Shown here: positions 1-9,968 of the stretch, piece by piece | Layout: each line of letters opens with the position of its first letter | Position numbering within the stretch: the first letter of the stretch is position 1 | NCBI GenBank assembly: GCA_013339895.1 | Contig: JABACO010000008.1 | Span: forward strand, 10,851,745-10,915,744 | Direction of reading: 5' to 3' | Length of the DNA stretch: 64,000 bases | Source of the DNA: Ephydatia muelleri | Lineage: Eukaryota; Porifera; Demospongiae; Spongillida; Spongillidae | Made by a program: the position numbers and the translations under genes | The notes under the pieces: generated by a model | Database searches by the model: none | What the model was told of the DNA's origin: nothing | The model's input: the letters and a program-made list of their open reading frames with translations, nothing else

Positions 1-375
1 TGGGACAGCATGAGGATTCTGTGGGGAGATGATGCACACATTTCCAGTAGATCTGTGCATGACTTTTTCCTGATGATGTTTCCAACCCATATGCTGACTG
101 ATTTTGCATTTTGGACATCAACAGTGCTGAAAGATGCTGGGCAGGCAGAAACATCACCGCAGGAGGTACTGAAGGTGCTTGGGTTTTTGTATGGCATGAC
201 TGTGCATCCATATGGGGACCGTCGCAAGTATTAGAGTGTTGAAAACAGTGAAGATAGCCTCCTTCCTGCTCCAGCATGGGGAAATCGATTTGGTATGGGG
301 CAAAGAAGGTTCGAAACTGTTCTCCGTTATTTGACTTTTCATGATCTTTCAACTTTCAATGAAAGTGGGCAACAC
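1..375 (+). pseudogene. piggyBac-like transposase fragment, interrupted
   Basis: A single reading frame (frame 1) runs from the window edge to a stop near 375, broken by an in-frame TAG at 232-234. The part after the stop contains a 'RRFETVLRYLTFHD' stretch, which matches the 'RF..ilr.LhF.D' region near the start of the piggyBac DDE domain (DDE_Tnp_1_7). The part before it resembles the preceding helical segment. The catalytic aspartates are absent because the frame runs into the 151-bp satellite at about 366. Family assignment rests on recall of the motif, not a search. It is a dead, truncated transposase; upstream sequence may continue outside the window. Confidence 0.55.
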
Positions 376-878
376 TAGCCGACATGCAGCCCCACTTACA
401 CATACAGAATACTACACAGGCACAAGAGGAAAGACACCCAAAGTGTCACAACAAGATCACACTCCCTGCCCATCACAGAGACAGCTCTGTCAGAAGGGCA
501 ACACTAGCCGACATACAGTTGGCTTGATATTCTAATTAATCACCACTTACACATACAGAATACTACACAGGCACAAGAGGAAAGACACCCAAAGTGTCAC
601 AACAAGATCACACTCCCTGCCCATCACAGAGACAGCTCTGTCAGAAGGGCAACACTAGCCGACATACAGTTGGCTTGATATTCTAATTAATCACCACTTA
701 CACATACAGAATACTACACAGGCACAAGAGGAAAGACACCCAAAGTGTCACAACAAGATCACACTCCCTGCCCATCACAGAGACAGCTCTGTCAGAAGGG
801 CAACACTAGCCGACATACAGTTGGCTTGATATTCTAATTAATCACCACATACACATACAGAACGCTACACAGGCACAA
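366..878. repeat. 151-bp satellite, left block
   Basis: The anchor word GCACAAGAGGAAAGAC recurs at 420, 571, 722 and (first half only) 873, giving an exact 151-bp period. About 3.4 units are present. The first unit has lost about 33 bp around 390. The array stops at 878 inside the anchor word and resumes in phase at 3653, so the intervening DNA is an insertion. Confidence 0.95.
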
Positions 879-967
879 CTCCTATATTATGCTCGCTTCA
901 CCCAACCCACTTTGACATATAATTGGTGCTGCATCTGCTGTGCACGTCACTGTCATTACCAACTAGA
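879..967 (-). repeat. B2 terminal repeat of the YR retrotransposon
   Basis: This 89-bp block starts CTCCTATATT at the satellite junction and is repeated at 1685-1773 with one noticed substitution. It forms the minus-strand 3' end of the element and abuts satellite DNA with no duplicated target. Confidence 0.85.
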
Positions 968-1337
968 ATTTACAACTTGTCACATACCACTGTCATCATA
1001 CACATAGTTCAACCTACACAGAGCAGGGGCCAGCTACCTATAGCTAATTTTGACCTGATTTTGAGGTGATGGACCCACACCACCTCAAGGGAAAAAAACC
1101 TCACATAGTGAGGAAAAAACCATGTTAACACTGCTCTGCCCAAAAAACAGCATAATAGAACACATTAGTGCATTTTGCAACAGGAGCACTTGATTCCTTG
1201 CATGTGGCTGTTCTGCCTCATCTCTCAGTACCTGGCTGCCACATTCTCGTACCTCTCTGACTTGGAGCCTGTGTGTGTTAAGACATCACGCCGCTACCAT
1301 TGTCGGCTTTGGAGGGGGGGGGGGGGGGGGGGGAGAG

Positions 1338-1684
1338 GCGGGTGAGTTGCCACAACAGTAACCGTGCACACGACGCCTAGAATGCTTACATGCACACAAA
1401 GACCATCTCTTATACAACCAGACCACATGGCCACTATGCGCACGCAAATCCAACACTCATCAACAGCTTGCCACGAGGCCTCTACCACCTCTTGACCTTG
1501 CATCAGCATACCAGCATATCAACACCCATCAACACAAGACCTCCACAGACATTGCATCAGCATACCTGCACATATTAGCACCTAACAGCAGCTAGACCCC
1601 AACACTGTTGGCTACACTCAAACTGCATTCGTATAGGAGCATATTTTCTGTCTAATTCGTTCCTCAAACGACAGAAAAGTGTAT
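1338..1684 (-). repeat. A2 internal repeat of the YR retrotransposon
   Basis: Positions 1397-1684 match A1 at 3365-3652. The match resumes weakly at 1338-1356 (GGGTGAGTTGCCACAA) after about 40 bp present only here, so A2 carries a small insertion or A1 a small deletion. It abuts B1 directly at 1684/1685, recreating the joint expected in a circular intermediate. Confidence 0.85.
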
Positions 1685-1773
1685 CTCCTATATCATGCTC
1701 GCTTCACCCAACCCACTTTGACATATAATTGGTGCTGCATCTGCTGTGCACGTCACTGTCATTACCAACTAGA
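1685..1773 (-). repeat. B1 internal repeat of the YR retrotransposon
   Basis: This is the second copy of the 89-bp B block (compare 879-967). It adjoins A2 directly, so the left end of the element (CTCC) is fused to its right end (GTAT), as in a closed circle. Confidence 0.85.
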
Positions 1774-1913
1774 GTAACAAAGAAGGGAGTGAGAAGGCAC
1801 AAGCACACAATCGTTGCTACTTACACCATCCAAAGCCGCTATAGCACCACCCAAACATTCAGGCCAATATCACCAGCCCTGCACATAACATTTGCCCGCA
1901 CCCACCAAAACCC

Positions 1914-2033
1914 TGCCACTATGGCCCCACACCAGGCCACTATGGCCCCACAACTGGCCACTATGGCCTCACACCAGGCCACTATGGCCCCACACCAGGC
2001 CACTATGGCCCCACACCAGGCCACTATGGCTCT
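1914..2033. repeat. 21-bp minisatellite (about 5.5 copies)
   Basis: The unit GCCACTATGGCCCCACACCA plus G repeats about five and a half times inside the non-coding part of the YR element. The small open frames across it on both strands (repeating 'PLWPHTR' or 'AIVAWCG') are products of the repeat, not genes. Confidence 0.9.
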
Positions 2034-2615
2034 CTGAATTAGAACAAAAATCACAGCCACTGCTCTCACTCAAACCAAATCCAGGCTTAGGCATCTAGCC
2101 ACCATCGTACACAGGCTACTACCGTTTAAAACATTTCCAGCAGTGAACATCACCATACACATGTTTTCTTCCATACAACACCAGTAAACAACAATTTCAT
2201 ACACATATATACAAATTTTCATATGTAAGCTGACAGCCCCAAGCAAACCATCTTGCAAGCCAAAAGCCAAGCTATAATGTCTATACAGGCTATAAAAGCT
2301 ACATTCCATACACACTAAAGCTAATCCCGTATATGCCATTTGTACAATCCGATTTCAATACACGTGCACATCAGTCCAATGCAAACCAGCAAAATAATAA
2401 TAATTTTCCCTACCAATCTGGGCACGCGCAGGCCCCCACGGCCCCAACCTTATGATTTAGGAGATTGAGCTAGAACTATCATGGTTTTTAGGCACTTGAC
2501 GTCTTCTATCTCGATGTTAATTTAAATATGCATGGCTTGCAATTCAAAACTTTTATCGAACAATAATTAGACCCGATACTTCCACGGTGATCCACCAATG
2601 CAAACAATACATACA

Positions 2616-3374
2616 TTAGGCAAGTGATGGGCGGGGATCTACAGCCATTGTGGGGGGTATGTGTACAGGCGCTGGGAGGACAGCACCGCGAACCGATCGG
2701 GGGCAAGAGCGCTTCAGGTGGCCCCACTCACCACATCCGAAGCACGGACCTGCTCTGGGCGTAGCACCAACGTTGGACGTAGCACGGGGTTGAGTAGCTC
2801 CGGTTACTCCTCGTGCGCCGTCCACCCGGTCATCAATCTGCCTCTTCCTTTTCCTTAACCACTTCTTTTCCGCTTCCTTCTCCGCCCTGCTTATTCTTTT
2901 CTCGTCATCGGAATCCACTGCCAACTCATCAGACTCGTACTCCGCGACCACCGCCCAGCCGTATTCGGAACGATCAGCCATCTTTATCAGTTTCATTCTT
3001 CGCTCCAACATCTCAGCGGCTTTCTGGAGCGAATGGACGGCTGCTTCTCTCGTCTCTTCCGTACTCCCGTATTCCAGATCGCGCAGTGCATCCTGAACCT
3101 GCCCTAGAACAGCGTCTGTGAAATCGTACTGGGACTGATTACCTGGACGAAGGAAAGAATGCTGGCGTTCGCGTGTTCTCTTTACAATCATTTTCGCCAT
3201 CTCGTTTTGCCGCTCGACAACCGCCTTCTTCAGACCCGTGACTTCCGCCATTAACAGCGCAATCTGCTCGCCACTCAGCCCCGTATCAAGCGACCGCTCC
3301 TGTCGCAAGTCCTCGCCTTCGCTGTCGCCAGCTGTCTGAGTAGCCATTTGCGGGTGAGTTGCCACAAAGACCAT
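2616..3374 (-). CDS. gag-like ORF1 of the YR retrotransposon, zinc knuckle
   Basis: This is an intact 252-residue frame. ATG codons lie at 3374 (inside repeat A1) and at 3347; the second is more likely the real start because it lies outside A1 and is followed by MATQ. The first third has a helical, leucine-rich stretch (about residues 35-70). The middle has 'IKMADRSEYGW' and the acidic 'ELAVDSDDEKR' (about 130-160), seen in ORF1 proteins of related cnidarian and sponge elements. A basic segment follows, then a CCHC zinc knuckle with C211, C214, H219 and C224 in exact CX2CX4HX4C spacing. The expected role is nucleic-acid binding and particle assembly during retrotransposition. No pol follows. 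Confidence 0.7.
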   Translation of the reverse strand: MVFVATHPQMATQTAGDSEGEDLRQERSLDTGLSGEQIALLMAEVTGLKKAVVERQNEMAKMIVKRTRERQHSFLRPGNQSQYDFTDAVLGQVQDALRDLEYGSTEETREAAVHSLQKAAEMLERRMKLIKMADRSEYGWAVVAEYESDELAVDSDDEKRISRAEKEAEKKWLRKRKRQIDDRVDGARGVTGATQPRATSNVGATPRAGPCFGCGEWGHLKRSCPRSVRGAVLPAPVHIPPTMAVDPRPSLA

Positions 3375-3652
3375 CTCTTATACAACCAGACCACATGGCC
3401 ACTATGCACACGCAAATCCAACACTCATCAACAGCTTGCCACGAGGCCTCTACCACCTCTTGACCTTGCATCAGCATACCAGCATATCAACACCCATCAA
3501 CACAAGACCTCCACAGACATTGCATCAGCATACCTGCACATATTAGCACCTAACAGCAGCTAGACCCCAACACTGTTGGCTACACTCAAACTGCATTCGT
3601 ATAGGAGCATATTTTCTGTCTAATTCGTTCCTCAAACGACAGAAAAGTGTAT
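3365..3652 (-). repeat. A1 terminal repeat of the YR retrotransposon
   Basis: This 288-bp block is identical to 1397-1684 apart from one noticed change. It ends ...AAAAGTGTAT at the satellite junction (3652/3653). On the minus strand it is the 5' end of the element and probably holds the promoter. Confidence 0.85.
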
Positions 3653-4650
3653 GAGGAAAGACACCCAAAGTGTCACAACAAGATCACACTCCCTGCCCAT
3701 CACAGAGACAGCTCTGTCAGAAGGGCAACACTAGCCGACATGCAGCCGACATGATATTCTAATTAATCACCACTTACACATACAGAATACTACACAGGCA
3801 CAAAAGGAAAGACACCCAAAGTGTTACAACAAGATCACACTCCCTGCCCATCACAGAGACAGCTCTGTCAGAAGGGCAACACTAGCCGACATACAGTTGG
3901 CTTGATATTCTAATTAATCACCACATACACATACAGAACGCTACACAGGCACAAGAGGAAAGACACCCAAAGTGTCACAACAAGATCACACTCCCTGCCC
4001 ATCACAGAGACAGCTCTGTCAGAAGGGCAACACTAGCCGACATACAGTTGGCTTGATATTCTAATTAATCACCACATACACATACAGAACGCTACACAGG
4101 CACAAGAGGAAAGACACCCAAAGTGTCACAACAAGATCACACTCCCTGCCCATCACAGAGACAGCTCTGTCAGAAAGGCAACACTAGCCGACATACAGTT
4201 GGCTTGATATTCTAATTAATCACCACATACACATACAGAATGCTACACAGGCACAAGAGGAAAGACACCCAAAGTGTCACAACAAGATCACACTCCCTGC
4301 CCATCACAGAGACAGCTCTGTCAGAAGGGCAACACTAGCCGACATACGGTTGGCTTGATATTCTAATTAATCACCACATACACATACAGAATGCTACACA
4401 GGCACAAGAGAAAAGACACCCAAAGTGTCACAACAAGATCACACTCCCTGCCCATCACAGAGACAGCTCTGTCAGAAGGGCAACACTAGCCGACATACGG
4501 TTGGCTTGATATTCTAATTAATCACCACATACACATACAGAATGCTACACAGGCACAAGAGGAAAGACACCCAAAGTGTCACAACAAGATCACACTCCCT
4601 GCCCATCACAGAGACAGCTCTGTCAGAAGGGCAACACTAGCTGACATACA
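3653..4650. repeat. 151-bp satellite, right block
   Basis: Anchors at 3798, 3949, 4100, 4251, 4402 and 4553 give exact 151-bp spacing, about 6.6 units. Units differ by few substitutions and share a regional variant (ACATACACATACAGAAYGCTACAC). The array ends near 4650 where the sequence becomes unique. Confidence 0.95.
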
Positions 4651-5155
4651 ATACACACCTATACCAGGGAATGTTCTGATTACAATACTGTACATGTAAA
4701 CACATAGAAGAGTGAACCTCCCAAACCCCATTTACGATTGATGCGAGAATGAAAGATTAACGCACAAGCGGTTGTACTGTAGTTTCCCCCCCCCCCCCCC
4801 CCCTCATTTATATCCATCTAACATAATCAACAAGTTATATTAACACCAGTTCATTTATTAACACCATAGCGAGCGCGAGGAAATGAATATCATTATCAAG
4901 AAACTAATAGTTCAAGCTACTTGGAAGTAACTGCGAAGTATCTACCCACACCGGCCAGCCCACCATGCCACACACAGCACACATGTACAACACCCCACAC
5001 ACACAGCCACACACACACAGCCACACACACACACACACACACAGCACACACACACAGCACACATCTACAACACCATGCCACACACAGCACACATGTACAA
5101 CACCCCACACACACACACACACACACACACAGCATACACACACACACACAGCACA
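4651..5155. repeat. Unique spacer, C tract and (CA)n microsatellites
   Basis: No gene is seen. An 18-bp C run lies at 4786-4803. CA-rich microsatellites interspersed with GCACA and ACATGTACAACACC words span about 4966-5152. Long open frames here on both strands are His/Thr or Cys/Val repeats produced by the microsatellite. Confidence 0.85.
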
Positions 5156-5489
5156 TTTCGCGGAAACTGTCCCAAATATAAACGGCATGTTTACCAGCGC
5201 GAAGTACAAATGTATCCGTGAAATGACTAACCAATCTCTAGCATTATATTCGCATCGGTACGTTTCTCAGCAGGGCGGTGTTTTACGGTTTGAAAGTGAA
5301 CACACGTGCCAGATATTAACATCGTCGGAAAGTGCCTTTATGTGAGGCGCAAACTAACACGCGATTTTGTCTCGTTCCCAGTCACACTTAGCATTATACA
5401 TTTTGCTTACGTAATGAGTCTGAGAACGAGACTGCCTGCGATTAGCGCCGTTGCTAGAATAGACTTATGTTACTTCCAAGTGTGAATTT
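5156..5489 (+). repeat. Repeat R, left flank of the LINE
   Basis: This non-coding stretch is closely matched at 45290-45610 and, inverted, at 14225-14558. It includes a short hairpin where TCTCGTTCCCAG near 5372 pairs with a CTGAGAACGAGA word near 5418. In the 45-kb copy the sequence passes almost directly to GTGCGCAGTGCATATCACC, which here lies beyond the LINE at 8433, so the LINE is an insertion into R. Confidence 0.8.
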
Positions 5490-5601
5490 AAGATGAATTT
5501 TGGTTTGGACTGTAAAAGGAAAAGATTTACCCAAGGTACCAAGTGTCAACGGTGGGCTTACTGCCTCTGCTTCTAAATGCCCTACTAAAGGTAATTAGGG
5601 A

Positions 5602-6468
5602 CACGAGGCAAGTACTGGCATTCTACGTTGTAAATTATTCAATGCACGCTCTCTTAGAAATAAGCTTGATAATTTATCTTGTTTGTTACAATCTGCTGAT
5701 TTTGATGTGATTTTTATAACTGAGTCATGGTTGAGATATGATTTTCCTGATTCGCTTGTCTTGTCCAAAACATCCAATAGTTTATTCAGAAAGGATCGAC
5801 CTGATGGTTATGGTGGAGTTGCTGTTTTTGTAAGCAATTTGCTTAAAGTTGTGAGCATTGATATACCACCTATGTACAGTTCCTTAGAATGTGTGGCATT
5901 TGATTTCGTGCTTTCCAAGGCCTCTTGCTATCGTTTCATTTGTTTCTACCATCCCCCAACTTGTGCTGCTAGTAGTGTCAACACTGCAAATCTGTGCTCA
6001 CTCATTGATTCCCTTTCCACGACAACATATCCTTTGTTTATTGTTGGTGACTTCAACCTACCCAATATTAATTGGTATGTGCCTATTAGTCTGGGTTCTC
6101 CTTCTCACAATTTTTTATTTTTGACTTGCATGATGCGAAATGGTCTTACTCAACTGGTTTCACATCCTACTCATGGATCCAATTGCATTGATTTGGTTTT
6201 GGTATCCACTCCTGACTTGATCTGGGACATTTCTGTTGTTGAACCATTCTCTTCCTTATGTGATCATTCGGCTATACACTTCTCAGTTTCTTACCCTGTA
6301 GTGATTAGTGATCAACAAAACCATTGTTTTCTTGACTTCTTCAATGCTGACTATTGTTCTATGATATCCATTATGAAGGATATTGACTGGTCTTTCTTGT
6401 GTCAAAATAGTTTGTCTGTTGAAATGTTCTGGTCTAAAATATCAAATGTCCTATACATTCCTGTATAG
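5602..6468 (+). pseudogene. LINE endonuclease domain, copy 1
   Basis: The frame is open from a TAG near 5599. It reads through 'NARSLRNKL', typical of the first strand of the APE-type endonuclease, then 'ITESWL' (catalytic E), 'GGVAVFV', 'FYHPP', 'VGDFNLPNINW' (catalytic D and N) and a terminal 'CDHSAIHF' (catalytic D-H). All main catalytic motifs of the family are recognisable. In a complete element this domain nicks target DNA to prime reverse transcription. The frame ends early at 6468 instead of running into the RT. Confidence 0.8.
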
Positions 6469-6518
6469 CCCAATTTGTTCCTCGCCGTTACCAGTCCCGT
6501 AAACCGTTTTCTTATCCC

Positions 6519-7785
6519 ATGCACATAAGGCGCCTGCTGGGATTGAAAAAGTTGTGGTATAGTAAAGTATGGCTGTCAAAGATTTCATCTTGTCTCAGGA
6601 AAACAACGTTCTATTCATATGTATATTCCAAGCTTACTACCTCTCAGTGTATACCCCCTCTCATTGACTCCAATGACAATTTGGCTGTCTCAAATCATGA
6701 TAAATGTTCTGTGCTTAATGATTATTTTGCTTCTGTTTTTACTGCTGATGATCGATGGTTTGCTCCCAGAATTTGTGCCTCGTCTATCTGAAAACAGTTC
6801 CCTAAACTGTGTTCTCTTTCCATTTGACAAGGTTCTTAAGACTTTAAAATCATTGCCCTCAAAATGTTCTATAACTCCTGATGGCTTCCCCGCAAAAGTC
6901 TTTAGCCCCGGCTATTGCTTTCCCATTATCACTCCTTTTTGTGATGTCTATGAGTACATATACCCTTAGTTTGGAAGACTGCTTTTGTATGTCCTGTCTT
7001 TAAAAAGGGTTCACGTAAACAGCCAAGTAACTATAGACCTATCTCACAAACGTGTATCCTTTGTAAAGTTATGGAAAGTATTGTATCATCTTCTATGATA
7101 TCTATTCTTCGTATACTCATAATCTTATCTCACAGGATCAATTTGGTTTCCTCTCTCGACGTTCTGCTGTACTCAGTTATTGATAACTCTGAACAATTGG
7201 ACTTTGAATGTTGACAACAGCATGAAGGTGGATGTTGTGTACACTGATATTGCTAAGGCCTTTGACACTGTCTCCCATTCGAAATTATTGCTAAAGGTTG
7301 AGGCTTATGGCTTTAAATCAAACTTACTTCAGTGGATTAGAGCCTTTTTAAACGACTGCACACAATGCGTATATGTAGAACTTGATGTATCATCTCCTAA
7401 ATCCATCACCTGTGGTGTACCTCAGGGTTCTGTCCTTGGCCCTCTCTTGTTTCTGCTATATGTCAATGACCTTCCTAACCATGTCCAATCTCCAGCTGGC
7501 ATTAAAATCTTTGCCGATGACACAAAACTGTATCTTGGTTATACTGAAAATCAAAATACACCACTTATGCAATTCTTAAAACAATTTTGTTCATGGTCCA
7601 AGACATGGCAACTGACTGTTGCTTATTCCAAGTGCTCTGTCATTTCCTTTGGTTCTCATGGTTATGAGCCTACTTCACCTTACTCACTTTCTGGTATTCC
7701 TTTGCAATTCGTATCATCTATAAGAGATCTTGGGGTGTGTTTGAATTCAGATCTTATACTCCAAGTATGCACTGCTCAAATATAG
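6519..7785 (+). pseudogene. LINE reverse transcriptase, copy 1
   Basis: The domain is spread over three frames. 6519-6969 holds the linker and first RT motif. 6970-7180 is broken. 7180-7785 holds 'YTDIAKAFDTVSHSKLL' (first catalytic D), 'GVPQGSVLGPLLF' and 'IKIFADDTKLYL' (FADD, the catalytic pair). The RT active site itself is preserved, but frameshifts upstream and at 7785 prevent a continuous product. Confidence 0.82.
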
Positions 7786-7936
7786 CCGCCATGGCTTTCA
7801 ATAGGAGTTGTCTTCTCTTAAAATGCTTTCATTCCAACGATGTGTCTCTCCTTGTGCGTCTGTATAAGGTGTATGTTCGTCCCCTTCTGGAAAGTATTAC
7901 CCAAGTTTGGAAACCCTGGTTCCATAAAGATATTCA

Positions 7937-8420
7937 ATGTATATTGAACGCGTTCAGAGATTTTTCACTCGTGCCATACTCAAACGTGCTGGTATACCAT
8001 ATGATGATCGCTTTGCGAACCTGGGTTTACAGTACAGGAGAGTTTTCTACGACCTTGTCATGTGCTACAAGATCTATAATAACCTGGTTGATTTACCTTT
8101 TGAGAGTTTTTTCACTAAACCGGCTAGGTCTTATTCCATCCGTAGTCATCGTTGTATCCTGCGATCCAAACATTTACCCCATCATGCATTCCGAGCGCAT
8201 TTCTACACTGAACGTGTGATACCTATATGGAACCACTTACCCCATGATGTTGTCACTTCTTTGAACATTACAGTTTTTCGTACCCAACTTAGATCTGTTG
8301 ACCTATCACCCTATTGTACGTTATATCCTTTCCATGTTTGTAAGTGCACATACCCACTGTGCCAATACTTGCCTTTTTGCATATGTATGTGTGTTTTTAT
8401 GTATGCAATCAATCAATCAA
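7937..8420 (+). pseudogene. LINE C-terminal region, copy 1
   Basis: This frame contains 'ERVQRFFTRAIL', 'LGLQYRRVFYDLVMCYKIYN' and a basic tail typical of the post-RT region of Jockey/CR1-like LINEs. The frame preceding it (7737-8219 in another phase) holds the thumb region, so one frameshift separates the two. The DNA then passes into the AATC tail. Confidence 0.75.
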
Positions 8421-8456
8421 TCAATCAAAAAAAGTGCGCAGTGCATATCACCTCAA

Positions 8457-8464
8457 AAGTTAGG
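8457..8464. other. 8-bp target duplication of the TIR element, left copy
   Basis: AAGTTAGG at 8457-8464 is repeated at 10753-10760, immediately outside the inverted termini of the element between them. The R repeat copy at 45 kb also has AAGTTAGG before the same terminus. Confidence 0.75.
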
Positions 8465-8518
8465 TTGTCTCGTACCCAGACCCTTATTCCCACAGCTGCG
8501 GACGGATTACATCGTCTG

Positions 8519-8605
8519 CAGTGGCGGATACAGGAATAAGGCAATGGGGGGGGGGGGGGCGGTTATATTGGAGGGGCGGCATATTAATTTTGGAGCGCGC
8601 TCTTC

Positions 8606-8639
<34 letters not shown>

Positions 8640-8972
8640 ACGTGTGATGAACAATCAATTGCCAATTAATTTGCCGGGACTTTATTATCAATTATCATTC
8701 AGGATCTGATAATTCATAATAAAGATTAACAAATAACAATAACTATTTTAACCGTAGTCCCGTACCTAGGCACGAGCTGCGAGTGGATTACATCACCGCT
8801 ATGTGGAAACACAGTGACACGCGTAGTGTTTATGTGTACGTCATAGTGTGAAGGGGGGCGGCAATTTAATAAAATAATAGGCGCGGCATTTTATATCGAT
8901 GGGGGGGGGGGGGGGGGGGGGGGAAGGGCCCCCCCCCCCCCCCCCCCCAACGCTATGGTAGATCCGCCGCTG
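8519..8972. mobile_element. Non-autonomous hAT element, 454 bp
   Basis: The left terminus CAGTGGCGGATAC and the inverted right terminus CAGCGGCGGATCTAC carry the CAGNGG hAT signature. The 8-bp TSD ATCGTCTG is exact at 8511-8518 and 8973-8980. The interior has no coding and is rich in homopolymers (G at 8548-8560, C at 8607-8636, G at 8901-8923, C at 8929-8948). A degenerate half of the surrounding TIR family is visible near 8755-8815. Confidence 0.85.
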
Positions 8973-9764
8973 ATCGTCTGGCACATAGATCGAACTTTTT
9001 GGTTCTGACTTGTTATGCCAATTATTGTGTCGTCATACGTATTGTCATCGTGGTTAGGTCTTGAGTGCTATATAATAGTCGCAGCTGCACCATTGTGAAG
9101 ATGGTGGTGGTGTTAATGAGGTTAAAATTATCAATCTACATGTAGGTTTTCTGGAAAAGGCTGAACAAGACCTGCTATAGCACAAAATGTCAAACAAACG
9201 TGAGCAAGGAGAACATGAACTCCTGTGAGGAATTCATGCTCACATACAGCAGCTTTGCAAGTGATAGGAGTTGGGGATGTAGTATCTGCATTTAAAACAG
9301 TGCCTCATCACCAACTTCACTCAAGTCTTGATTCTGTTATAGAAGCTATAGTGAGCCAATACATCAACTTAAGCTTCCCTTCAACAGGCAGTTTCTCAAG
9401 AGCTGTTCATATCCTAGAATACGCAAAGGAGACATTGTCACTTGGTCTGTTGCTGCTTGAATTTAAGCATAGTTGCCAACCGTCCCGGAACGTCCGGGAT
9501 ACTACCGGATTTCGTACACTTGTCCCGGAAGAGTCCCGGATATGGCCCCACTGTCCGGGAATTCTAATCTAATAAAATAAATAAACACTTATCTGTTCGG
9601 TCACACTCCCTATTTTGTCTATGATGAAATCTCATTTTCGGTTGCCGTATTTCCCAAGTGTTTAAACCATAAGTAATGATTGACAGCTGTTCAAGCATTT
9701 GTGCATGGCTAAGCGTACAGTCGTACGAGATGAGCCCCCCATCTACGAAGAAACGGCCGAAAAA

Positions 9765-9968
9765 GGACTGCCACTTCGACTAGGCGTGGATACAGGAGTT
9801 TCAAGGGATAGGAGTGAGCTCCAAAGGTAATGTATAATAGTGACAGTTTCAAAAGGCTATATATATTAATGTAAATACAGTGCTACACTGCATACTGACA
9901 CTGACAGGGACTGTCATGTGTAATTTCCTTGAAACTTCTGTATCCACGCCTTGCTGAAGTGACAGTCC
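9765..9968. mobile_element. MITE-like inverted repeat, 204 bp
   Basis: Arms 9765-9806 and 9927-9968 are about 42 bp each, with roughly four mismatches, around the words GGCGTGGATACAGGAG and its near-complement. The loop is AT-rich and non-coding. It lies in sequence absent from the relative at 45.9 kb. No TSD was identified. Confidence 0.6.

Larger units (their letters stand above)
879..3652 (-). mobile_element. Ngaro/PAT/DIRS-type (tyrosine-recombinase) retrotransposon, non-autonomous
   Basis: On the minus strand the order is A1 repeat (3652-3365), gag-like ORF (from 3374 or 3347 to 2616), about 0.84 kb without recognisable coding, B1 repeat (1773-1685), A2 repeat (1684-1397), about 0.43 kb, then B2 repeat (967-879). 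A1 and A2 match over 288 bp with one difference noticed; B1 and B2 match over 89 bp with one difference noticed. This A1...B1A2...B2 arrangement is the split-direct-repeat signature of Ngaro/PAT/DIRS elements, which integrate by a tyrosine recombinase. The element sits in the 151-bp satellite with no target duplication: the flanks GGCACAA and GAGGAAAG rejoin to a perfect, in-phase unit. No reverse transcriptase, RNase H or recombinase frame is visible, so it probably depended on a full-length relative. The 0.37 kb at 968-1337, including a 20-bp G tract at 1314-1333, separates A2 from B2 and is unusual. Confidence 0.8.
5490..8434 (+). mobile_element. Non-LTR retrotransposon (Jockey/CR1-like LINE), 5'-truncated and dead, copy 1
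   Basis: It contains an apurinic-type endonuclease, reverse transcriptase and a C-terminal region, in that order, and ends in a short (AATC)n plus A-tract tail (8407-8434). The domain order, the 'GVPQGSVLGPLLF' and 'FADD' RT motifs and the microsatellite-like 3' tail fit the Jockey superfamily (CR1, L2, Crack or Daphne-like); the clade is not certain. Only the end of a first ORF may remain before about 5600. Frameshifts near 6470, 6790, 6970-7180 and 7785 disable it. The same lesions occur in the inverted copy. Confidence 0.85.
5156..8453 (+). repeat. Left arm of a 3.3-kb inverted repeat
   Basis: This 3,298-bp arm pairs base for base with 14558-11261; every pair of corresponding positions sums to 19714, so there is no net indel. 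The one difference noticed is an Asn/Asp substitution in the LINE endonuclease. The arm contains the left part of repeat R (5156-5489), the whole LINE fragment and about 20 bp of R beyond it. The spacer between arms is 2,807 bp. Confidence 0.92.

Noticed and set aside
1839..2098. Open frames on both strands with repeated 'AIVAWCG' or 'PLWPHTR'
   Set aside because: They result from the 21-bp minisatellite inside the YR element.
2661..3121. Plus-strand frames opposite the gag-like ORF
   Set aside because: They are antisense shadows of the minus-strand coding region and carry no motif of their own.
4904..5345. Several overlapping open frames of 86-126 codons on both strands
   Set aside because: They are translations of a CA microsatellite (Cys/Val and His/Thr repeats) with no motif.
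8521..8709. Glycine/proline frames over the first hAT element
   Set aside because: They cross G and C runs inside a non-autonomous element and include its termini.
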